Assembly (NCBI GenBank): GCA_023251275.1
Contig: JAHEZC010000027.1
Span: forward strand, 1 to 11,299
DNA length: 11,299 nt
Direction: 5' to 3'
Origin: Parafilimonas sp.
GTDB taxonomy: Bacteria > Bacteroidota > Bacteroidia > Chitinophagales > Chitinophagaceae
Every line of letters begins with the position of its first letter. Within the stretch, counting starts at the first letter, position 1. Of this stretch, positions 1-5,513 are shown piece by piece. Both the position numbers and the translations under genes were made by a program. Under the pieces are notes generated by a model that had not been told where the DNA came from, made no database searches, and worked only from the letters and a program-made list of their open reading frames with translations.

Positions 1-126
1 GTCTCAAACAACCTTTTTATTGTCGCTTTTGCACCCGTTTTATTGGTGTTTTGTTTTCATTTTTGTAGTGCAGAAATATGCCTGCACTTTTATTTCACAG
101 ATCATAAAATCAAACTTTATGGGAAG

Positions 127-561
127 TTGAACTTCTTAATCAGCATCAATGCCCCAAAAGAAAAAGTATGGAACATACTTTGGGAAGACGCGTCTTACAG
201 AAAATGGACGTCTGTGTTTTCAGAAGGCTCCCATGCTGTTACAGATAACTGGAAAAAAGGAACTAAAGTTTTATTTCTTGATCCCCGTGGACATGGCATG
301 GTAAGTATTGTAGCTGAAAATAAGCCGAATGAATACATGTCTTTTGAACATCTTGGTGAAGTAAAAGATGGTATAGAAGACATTGCCAGCGATCGTGTAA
401 AAAAATGGAGCGGCGCCCGGGAAAATTATACACTCATAGAAACTGCCAACGGCACCGATCTCAGAATAGACATGGATATTACGGATGAGTTTAAGGACTA
501 TTTTTTAAAGACATGGCCTAATGCATTGGAAAAAATAAAAGAACTGTCAGAAGAAAACTAA
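127..561 (+). CDS. SRPBCC (START/AHSA1-like) family protein
   Basis: The product is a small helix-grip-fold protein of the SRPBCC superfamily, whose members bind hydrophobic ligands or act as co-chaperone-like proteins; the ligand cannot be read from sequence. The N-terminal strand and helix read LISINAPKEKVWNILWE, the usual SRPBCC opening, followed by a polar middle part and a C-terminal amphipathic helix (about TWPNALEKIKELSE). The start is uncertain. No ATG lies in frame near the domain start. TTG at 127 gives 144 aa, which is the family's normal size and matches the 141-aa relative at 1677. The frame is also open back to the window edge, with TTG at 43 and GTG at 46, but that extension (Phe/Cys/His-rich) looks non-coding. 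The gene converges on the lipoprotein gene, with only 10 bases between the stops. The family call is firm; function is unknown. Confidence 0.8.
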   Translation: MNFLISINAPKEKVWNILWEDASYRKWTSVFSEGSHAVTDNWKKGTKVLFLDPRGHGMVSIVAENKPNEYMSFEHLGEVKDGIEDIASDRVKKWSGARENYTLIETANGTDLRIDMDITDEFKDYFLKTWPNALEKIKELSEEN

Positions 562-571
562 TGCAACATGA

Positions 572-1402
572 TCAGCGATCTGTATTGCCGTTCATCGTAT
601 AACTGAAATCTTCGTCGCCGACCAGTAATTTCCCCTCTGCATCGGTAAAAATAAGAATATGATCATCGAGTTTTAAAAGATACAGGAATCCATTCCCGTC
701 ATCATCATTCAATTGATAAATGATCCGTCCTTTTTTACCGGTAATTATTTTCCAGTTTCCTGTTTTGCCGCCTTGTTTACGATAGGGAGTTCCATACACT
801 TTGTAAGTTGTTGGTTCATTTTTTTGAGTATTGGCATACAATACAATATGCCATTTTAATTTATAGCATTGCATACCCTTTGGAATAATGCCCGGCACTT
901 TACAAGGCGTTCTTCCAACAAAAACCATTGAATCCTTTATCACAGCTTGCTGTGCATTGATATTGACCTGATCGGTTGCCGCAGGTATTACATTATTAAG
1001 CGTGTAACTCCATCCGCCATTACCCACCAGCAGGCTGTTGTCTGCATTCAGCAAATGAAGCAGGTCCGAATTCAATTCTGCGATTTTTAAAATGCTATTC
1101 CCGTTTTGAAGGATATAAAAGTTTTTTTCTTTTTTAAATGCGCCGTTTAATTCAATTTTTTTTCCGCCGTTTATAAATCCATTCGTATTGGGTTTCCCGA
1201 TACCATAATTACAGCTCAGTGTGTATTGGTTATCACGGAGTGTCAAATGCCACCGGATGAAGTCAATGGAATCGGTCAATGAAATTCCGAGGAAGGGTCT
1301 TATTGCGGCATCTGCCGGAGTGCTTGCAATAAAAGTCGCTTCTTTTCCGCTGGTGCAGGAAGCTATAATAAGCATGAATAATAAAATAGCGCAGATTTTC
1401 AT
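572..1402 (-). CDS. Lipoprotein with two tandem NlpE-like domains
   Basis: This is a predicted lipoprotein of 276 aa. The ATG at 1402 gives a signal peptide ending in the lipobox I-A-S-C, with the lipidated Cys at residue 16; an upstream in-frame TTG at 1420 would only add six polar residues. The mature protein has two related halves, about residues 44-137 and 160-272. Both end in nearly the same motif: LLVGNGGWSYTLN at about 124-136 and LLVGDEDFSYTMN at about 259-271. The second half has the layout of NlpE-type domains: a GRTPC opening, paired Cys at about 167 and 179, a TYKVYGTPY strand and a GNWKI strand. NlpE proteins are envelope lipoproteins linked to copper tolerance and surface sensing. 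That role is inferred from fold resemblance only, since the CxxC metal motif of E. coli NlpE is not present. The gene converges with the SRPBCC gene ending at 561. Confidence 0.75.
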   Translation of the reverse strand: MKICAILLFMLIIASCTSGKEATFIASTPADAAIRPFLGISLTDSIDFIRWHLTLRDNQYTLSCNYGIGKPNTNGFINGGKKIELNGAFKKEKNFYILQNGNSILKIAELNSDLLHLLNADNSLLVGNGGWSYTLNNVIPAATDQVNINAQQAVIKDSMVFVGRTPCKVPGIIPKGMQCYKLKWHIVLYANTQKNEPTTYKVYGTPYRKQGGKTGNWKIITGKKGRIIYQLNDDDGNGFLYLLKLDDHILIFTDAEGKLLVGDEDFSYTMNGNTDR

Positions 1403-1676
1403 ATACTTTATTTTATTCAAACTTCCGGTAAGTTACCAGGTTTTGAAACCAAACTCCACAATGTGCAGCATTTTCTTGATGAAAGGAATATTCTGCATGT
1501 TCTGGACCAGTTATGCTTTTACCTGGCAATTCATTTAAAATTTGGTGCCTGCTTATTCATCAATTGCCGCAAAATATACCCTTAATTGTCGCTTCCTCAC
1601 AGCATATATTTTATAAACTTGCAAGATGTTTGCAGTGTAAAACAAATATTGGTAACCATAAAAAATCTTAAACAAA

Positions 1677-2102
1677 ATGGAATCACAGGAAAAAACAATC
1701 ATTACAGCAGAGAATACTATCAATGCTTCCAAAGAAAAAGTTTGGGAATACTGGACAAAGCCTGAACACATTGTTCATTGGAATAGCGCATCTGATGATT
1801 GGCATAGCCCTCATGCAGAAAATGATTTACAGGTTGGCGGCAGCTTTGTTTGCCGGATGGAAGCAAAAGATGGCAGTTTTGGTTTTGATTTTGGCGGGGT
1901 GTACGATGCGGTTACAACGAATGAATTTATTGCATACACTCTTGGTGATGGGAGGAAGGTGAAAGTGACTTTCTCCGATGAGGGAAGTGCGACCAAAATA
2001 ACGGAAAGCTTTGAGGCAGAAAGTACGAATTCCATCGAAATGCAACGAGGAGGCTGGCAGGCTATTCTGGACAACTTTAAAAAATATACCGAAGCCAACT
2101 AA
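1677..2102 (+). CDS. SRPBCC domain protein (AHSA1/CalC-like)
   Basis: The product is a 141-aa SRPBCC protein of the AHSA1/CalC-like group. The ATG at 1677 follows an A-rich stretch without a Shine-Dalgarno sequence. The domain fills the chain: ITAENTINASKEKVWEYW at the start, a conserved W-N/D-W region (HWNSASDDWHSP, about residues 34-45), a GG-x-F turn (VGGSFVCRME), and a C-terminal helix with the family's GW motif (RGGWQAILDNFKKY, about 124-137). Members of this group often act on stress or as small-molecule binding proteins; nothing here identifies the ligand. It shares the I-N-A-x-K-E-K-V-W opening with the protein at 127-561, so the two are distant paralogues. The 274 bases upstream, shared divergently with the lipoprotein gene, hold no good match to TAnnTTTG with a proper -33 box. 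Confidence 0.88.
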   Translation: MESQEKTIITAENTINASKEKVWEYWTKPEHIVHWNSASDDWHSPHAENDLQVGGSFVCRMEAKDGSFGFDFGGVYDAVTTNEFIAYTLGDGRKVKVTFSDEGSATKITESFEAESTNSIEMQRGGWQAILDNFKKYTEAN

Positions 2103-2126
2103 TGAGAGGAATAAATTATTTGGATA
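2101..2126. repeat. Direct repeat A, left copy
   Basis: This 26-base segment matches 2663-2688 at 25 of 26 positions, with A at 2105 against G at 2667. The shared core is AGGAATAAATTATTTGGATA. The left copy begins on the last two bases of the SRPBCC stop codon. The two copies flank the RHS remnant and two of the three hairpins, which suggests that the segment between them arrived or was rearranged as a unit. That origin is inference. Confidence 0.8.
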
Positions 2127-2150
2127 GACCGATCTTGTTTTTATTCCCTG

Positions 2151-2165
2151 CCGGATATTCGAACA
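2151..2165. repeat. Direct repeat B, left copy (imperfect)
   Basis: CCGGATATTCGAACA matches CCGGGTATCCGAACA at 2551-2565 in 13 of 15 positions, in the same orientation. The pair brackets the RHS reading frame more tightly than repeat A does. At this length the match could be chance, but its position next to both ends of the remnant makes it worth recording. Confidence 0.45.
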
Positions 2166-2190
2166 GTTTATTATAGAAGGAATGTAGAGG

Positions 2191-2541
2191 TTACACGGGG
2201 CCGATATATTCAATGGTGGTAGTTTTAGATGCAAGGTTATCTACTGTTACTTTTTGCAATTTATTGCCTGCTGCATCGTGAGTAAAAGTAGTTGTGCCTT
2301 TACCTGTAACTGTGATAGTTGCAGGCAGGTTCAGGTAGTTATAAGTGATAGAGCTGATACCCTTATTGTTATCCTCCACCATATTGCCATTCAGATCATA
2401 ATTATAGTCCTGGCTGTCATCGTTATCATGTTCTTTAAAATCTCCTAATTTACTGCTCGCATCGTTTGCCGTATCCCTCACATATTTCAGCTTGTTGGAG
2501 TTTTCAAAGTAACCGTAGTTGAGCCTGAAAACTCCAACTTT
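2191..2541 (-). pseudogene. RHS/YD-repeat protein remnant
   Basis: On the - strand an open frame of about 117 codons encodes typical RHS core sequence: NYGYFENSNKLKYV, GDFKEHDNDDSQDYNYDLNG, GISSITYNYLNLPATITV and THDAAGNKLQKV, ending in TIEYIGPV. Intact RHS proteins are very long (usually over 1,000 aa), with many YD repeats upstream, a conserved core and a C-terminal toxin or effector tip. Here a stop codon (2542-2544) lies immediately upstream and a TAA (2191-2193) ends the frame just after the YIG motif, where the core should continue. No ATG precedes the homology; the first usable start is GTG at 2481. A further 24 in-frame codons follow the TAA to a second stop inside direct repeat A. 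The piece is therefore an internal fragment, probably non-functional. Identification as RHS is firm; how it arose is unknown. Confidence 0.8.
2494..2538 (+). repeat. 13-bp perfect inverted repeat followed by T5
   Basis: GTTGGAGTTTTCA (2494-2506) and TGAAAACTCCAAC (2526-2538) are perfect inverted copies separated by 19 bases, and five T residues follow at 2539-2543. Read on the + strand this looks like an intrinsic terminator with a long loop. It lies across the truncated end of the RHS remnant, where no + strand gene is near. It may be a rearrangement scar or an element end rather than a working terminator. Confidence 0.5.
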
Positions 2542-2550
2542 TTACAATTA

Positions 2551-2565
2551 CCGGGTATCCGAACA
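2551..2565. repeat. Direct repeat B, right copy (imperfect)
   Basis: CCGGGTATCCGAACA is the partner of 2151-2165 (13 of 15 identical, same orientation). It sits just beyond the upstream stop codon of the RHS remnant. Confidence 0.45.
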
Positions 2566-2596
2566 CTAAAATGTGCAAGCTTTTGTACCTCTAATA

Positions 2597-2647
2597 CCGC
2601 ACAGTCCCTTAGCCTTCACACAACAGCTTTGCAAGGAGACTGTGCGG
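2597..2647. repeat. Inverted repeat / hairpin inside the RHS island
   Basis: CCGCACAGTC (2597-2606) and GACTGTGCGG (2638-2647) pair perfectly over 10 bp. Four more pairs (CCTT with AAGG) form after a single bulged A at 2637, leaving a loop of about 22 bases. There is no T tract on either side, so it is unlikely to be an intrinsic terminator. Its role is unknown. Confidence 0.6.
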
Positions 2648-2662
2648 GGAAGAAAGCCAATC

Positions 2663-2688
2663 AATGGGAGGAATAAATTATTTGGATA
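2663..2688. repeat. Direct repeat A, right copy
   Basis: This is the partner of 2101-2126, with one mismatch over 26 bases. It lies 562 bases from the left copy. On the - strand both copies contain the codons TCC-AAA-TAA, so any frame entering them this way ends in Ser-Lys-stop. Confidence 0.8.
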
Positions 2689-2719
2689 AATACCGGAATT
2701 CTTTTGGAAGACTTTTGAA

Positions 2720-2749
2720 ACGGAGCAATGCCTCCAGGCATTGCTCCGT
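2720..2749 (-). terminator. Strong hairpin, probable rpsA terminator
   Basis: ACGGAGCAATGCCT (2720-2733) and AGGCATTGCTCCGT (2736-2749) are a perfect 14-bp inverted repeat with almost no spacer, giving a GC-rich hairpin with a four-base loop. It lies about 110 bases past the rpsA stop codon. On the - strand the stem ends in CGTTTC, so the U tract is short and the hairpin may need help to terminate. On the + strand no gene reads into it and no T tract follows. Confidence 0.6.
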
Positions 2750-2858
2750 CATATCATCACCCGTTTTACTATGCAAAGTTTGCAATCAAATTAGCTTTAA
2801 TGGCTAAATGAATACGATGGCTCATTACCAAACTGTCAGCAGGTTTATGCAGTTGTAA

Positions 2859-4835
2859 TTATTTTTTTTCCTCTTGTTTGAGTTTCTCCTTTATCTCTGC
2901 CAAAGCTCCTAAATCGCCGAGAGTGGCTTTCTCTACTTTGTTCTGAATTGTCTTCACTGTTTTTCTTGCCTTTTCTGCATCAGCTTTAACTTCTTTCTTT
3001 TCTGCCTCTTTTTCTTCAGCTTTAGCCTGTTCCCAAACTCTTGTATGGCTTACCACGATGCGTTTATCATTCCTGTCAAATTCGATCACCATAAATTCGG
3101 CGGTTTCATCAGAGCCTATTGCCTTTCCATCTTCCTTTATAAGATGCCTGCCGGGCGCAAAGCCTTCAAGGCCGTAAGGTAATTGCACAATACCACCCTT
3201 ATCGTCGCGGCGAACCACCGTTCCTTCATGTATAGTACCTATTGCAAATGTATCCTGTAATGCATTCCAGGGATCTTCCTCAAGCTGTTTATGGCCCAAC
3301 TGCAGTTTACGGTTTTCTTTATCAATGCCGAGGATTATTACTTCTATATTTTCGCCGACTTTTGTATAATCAGAAGGGTGATTGAAGCGCTTTAACCAGC
3401 TTAAGTCGCTTATATGTATCATCCCGCCAATACCGGCTTCAAGCTCTACAAACACACCATAAGGAGTGATGTTTTTTACCAACCCTTTATGCCTGCTGCC
3501 TTGCGGAAATTTCTTTTCAATGGTGCTCCAGGGATCTTCGCTAAGCTGCTTGATGGATAAACTCATCTTACGTGCATCTTTATCAAGCGTTACGACCCTC
3601 GCTTCATGCTCATCGCCCAGCTTAAAGAATTCTTTTGCATTAATAGGTGTATTCGCCCACGTAATTTCACTTACATGAACAAGGCCTTCCACACCGGGTA
3701 ATATCTCGAGAAAAGCACCGTAATCTTCAATATTTACTACCCTGCCTTTAACTACCGCACTTTCATGAATCCATTCTGGTAATACATCCCATGGATGAGG
3801 AGTTAGTTGCTTCAAGCCAAGGCTGATGCGCCTTTTGTCGTCATCAAAATCAAGCACTACTACCTGGAGCTTCTGATCGAGCTTCAATATTTCACCCGGA
3901 TGAGAGATCCGACCCCATGAAATATCGGTAATATAGAGTAAGCCATCGAGGCCGCCAAGATCCATAAAAGCACCAAAATCAGTAATGTTCTTTACAGTAC
4001 CTTCCAGCACCTGGCCTTTTTCCAGTTTGCTGATGATTTCTGCACGTTGCGCTTCAATATCACTTTCAATCAACGCTTTATGAGATACGACAGCATTTTT
4101 GATTGTTTCATTGATCTTTACAACCTTAAACTCCATATTCTTTCCCACAAACTGATCATAGTCAGTTACAGGTTTCACATCAATCTGGGAACCCGGCAAA
4201 AATGTTTCCATTCCAAATATATCTACAATCAATCCGCCTTTGGTCTTGCTCGTTACAAGCCCGGTAACCACTTCGCCTGACTTGTGTACTTCAACGATCT
4301 TTTCCCATGCCCGGTGTATGCGTGCAGACTTGCGACTCAGGTGCAAATGCCCATTCCGGTCTTCCTTTTCTACAACCATCACTTCCACATTGTCACCTAC
4401 TTTAAGATTGGGGAGATCCCGGAATTCATTCAGGCTGACCAAGCCATCGCTTTTGAAGCCAATGTTGATTACAGCATCTGTTTTCGTCAAAGCTACCAAT
4501 GCGCCAGCCACAATTTCCCCGTCTTCAATAGCGACGAAAGTGTCTCCATAAACCTTATCATACTTTACTTTTTCTTCCGGAGCATAGTGGGAAACATTCC
4601 GTTTATCAATGGTCCAGTCAAAATCATCATGCGGAGCGATAGTTTCAGGGACTGGATTTTCGATCAGGGTTTGCGGAATTTCAGGGATTGAATTTTCCTC
4701 AGGCTCTGCGGGAGCATCTTCATTTACAGGTAAATTTGTTGTCGCTGCAGTTGCCTCAGCAGTTGCGGTTTCCGCAGCCGCGGGAGCAGACTCCTGTACT
4801 TCAGCGTTTTGATTAGTAATATTGTTTTCAGCCAT
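2859..4835 (-). CDS. rpsA: 30S ribosomal protein S1
   Basis: Ribosomal protein S1 binds mRNA on the 30S subunit and aids initiation. The ATG at 4835 (MAENNITNQ) gives 658 aa; a longer frame back to 4883 runs through the promoter box and is not used. Residues 1-70 are a low-complexity Ala/Glu/Pro-rich acidic extension. Six S1 OB-fold repeats follow at about 105-172, 186-253, 274-342, 359-428, 446-515 and 533-598. Repeats 3-5 are the most canonical (for example GTVKNITDFGAFMDLGG and GRVVNIEDYGAFLEI), with the linker motif DPW recurring after repeats 4 and 5 and HPW after repeat 3. Repeats 1, 2 and 6 are divergent, as usual for the ribosome-binding end and the C-terminal end. A Lys/Glu-rich coil (about 603-658) closes the protein. 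The gene has its own promoter box and a very short structured leader. Confidence 0.95.
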   Translation of the reverse strand: MAENNITNQNAEVQESAPAAAETATAEATAATTNLPVNEDAPAEPEENSIPEIPQTLIENPVPETIAPHDDFDWTIDKRNVSHYAPEEKVKYDKVYGDTFVAIEDGEIVAGALVALTKTDAVINIGFKSDGLVSLNEFRDLPNLKVGDNVEVMVVEKEDRNGHLHLSRKSARIHRAWEKIVEVHKSGEVVTGLVTSKTKGGLIVDIFGMETFLPGSQIDVKPVTDYDQFVGKNMEFKVVKINETIKNAVVSHKALIESDIEAQRAEIISKLEKGQVLEGTVKNITDFGAFMDLGGLDGLLYITDISWGRISHPGEILKLDQKLQVVVLDFDDDKRRISLGLKQLTPHPWDVLPEWIHESAVVKGRVVNIEDYGAFLEILPGVEGLVHVSEITWANTPINAKEFFKLGDEHEARVVTLDKDARKMSLSIKQLSEDPWSTIEKKFPQGSRHKGLVKNITPYGVFVELEAGIGGMIHISDLSWLKRFNHPSDYTKVGENIEVIILGIDKENRKLQLGHKQLEEDPWNALQDTFAIGTIHEGTVVRRDDKGGIVQLPYGLEGFAPGRHLIKEDGKAIGSDETAEFMVIEFDRNDKRIVVSHTRVWEQAKAEEKEAEKKEVKADAEKARKTVKTIQNKVEKATLGDLGALAEIKEKLKQEEKK

Positions 4836-4863
4836 AATAAAACCCGATGGTTTTTTATTCGGG
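4836..4863 (-). promoter_or_regulatory. rpsA leader with two alternative hairpins
   Basis: The leader between the predicted transcription start and the rpsA ATG is only about 25-30 bases, and nearly all of it can fold. In the mRNA sense, AATAAAAAACC pairs with GGTTTTATT around an ATCG loop (4836-4859, two bulged A), ending at the base before the start codon. Alternatively CCCGA pairs with TCGGG (4859-4863 with 4843-4847). Both use the same GG bases, so they exclude each other. S1 genes are autoregulated in some bacteria; that this leader does so here is inference. Confidence 0.4.
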
Positions 4864-4867
4864 GACG

Positions 4868-4875
4868 CAAAGGTA
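4868..4875 (-). promoter_or_regulatory. rpsA promoter -7 box
   Basis: TACCTTTG on the - strand is a full match to the Bacteroidota -7 consensus TAnnTTTG. A TTG in a run of T lies 24 bases upstream as a possible, slightly distant -33 box. The predicted transcription start is near 4862, about 27 bases before the rpsA ATG. Confidence 0.6.
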
Positions 4876-4941
4876 GGGAACAAAGTTTGAACTATGAAGC
4901 AAAAAAGCCGTGTTTAAAACATAAGATAAACAGCGCCTGAT

Positions 4942-5370
4942 TCATGATTGAATATAATTCTGCAGAAGCGATATGGTTTCCTGTTGGGTTAAAATAGTTT
5001 CGGTAACCACATCGTTAATGGAAAGAATACCGGCAAGCCTGTCACCTGCCATTACCGGCAGGTAACGAAGGTTTTTTGTTGCCATAAGCTCCATGCAACG
5101 CTCAACAGTGTCGCTTTCGACAACAGGAGGGAAATCTGAGGTCATTATTTCTGCTACGGTTGTATAATTGGATGAGCGCCCTTTTAAAATAACTTTTCGG
5201 GAATAATCTCTTTCAGTCATTATGCCCAGGAATTTATCACCGTTCATTACCACCACAGAACCGATATTTTGCTCTGCCATTAAAAGCAAAGCATCAATAA
5301 CAGACGAGGATGGCGTAACAGTGGTAACCCTTTTTCCTTTACGCCTGAGTATATCAGCAACTTTTCTCAT
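4942..5370 (-). CDS. Protein with two CBS domains
   Basis: The product is a 142-aa protein made almost only of a CBS-domain pair (Bateman module): CBS1 at about residues 8-66 and CBS2 at about 74-130. Each ends in the characteristic G-I-[ML]-[TS]-x-x-D turn: GIMTERDYSRK at about 49-59 and GILSINDVV at about 112-120. Such modules bind adenosine nucleotides or S-adenosylmethionine and usually regulate a partner; a stand-alone pair like this has no catalytic part of its own. The start is ATG at 5370 (MRKVADIL); a TTG three codons upstream is less likely. It lies 143 bases downstream of yidC and 106 bases upstream of rpsA on the same strand. No partner can be inferred from the neighbours. Confidence 0.9.
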   Translation of the reverse strand: MRKVADILRRKGKRVTTVTPSSSVIDALLLMAEQNIGSVVVMNGDKFLGIMTERDYSRKVILKGRSSNYTTVAEIMTSDFPPVVESDTVERCMELMATKNLRYLPVMAGDRLAGILSINDVVTETILTQQETISLLQNYIQS

Positions 5371-5400
5371 AGCAAACAATCTTTTGGAGAGGTGGTCAAA

Positions 5401-5424
5401 TTACTAATTTTATTTAATTAGTAA
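5401..5424. repeat. 9-bp inverted repeat upstream of the CBS gene
   Basis: TTACTAATT (5401-5409) and AATTAGTAA (5416-5424) are perfect inverted copies around TTATTT. The element lies 31 bases upstream of the CBS-protein ATG, in the yidC-CBS gap. A second palindrome, GAAATATTTC, follows at 5433-5442. The symmetry and position would suit a dimeric repressor site or a weak AT-rich terminator for yidC. Neither can be decided from sequence. Confidence 0.4.
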
Positions 5425-5513
5425 AGAAAAATGAAATATTTCTTTCATAAAAAGTCCGGCAAAAATGTTCAGTCGCATTATTTGGGTTATGTTTACTCAG
5501 GACTGGCACAACA

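Noticed and set aside
1..126. Open frame continuous from the window edge into the first SRPBCC gene
   Set aside because: It encodes a Phe/Cys/His-rich stretch unlike any SRPBCC N-terminus and is AT-rich; more likely chance than an N-terminal domain, though an off-window start cannot be excluded.
1433..1498. 21-codon - strand frame beginning MQNIPFIKKMLHIVEF in the divergent region
   Set aside because: Protein-like in appearance, but too short to support without conservation or a promoter; no match to a family I know.
1614..1632. Near matches to the -7 box (TAAACTTG, GATGTTTG) before the SRPBCC gene at 1677
   Set aside because: Each has one mismatch, and no TTTG lies at the usual distance, so neither is called as a promoter.
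1553..1771. 72-codon frame on the - strand upstream of the second SRPBCC gene
   Set aside because: It overlaps the start of a well-supported gene and its sequence has no domain or signal feature; it is an antisense shadow.
3466..4691. Several + strand frames of 70-135 codons across rpsA
   Set aside because: They lie fully opposite a six-domain S1 gene and have no recognisable features.
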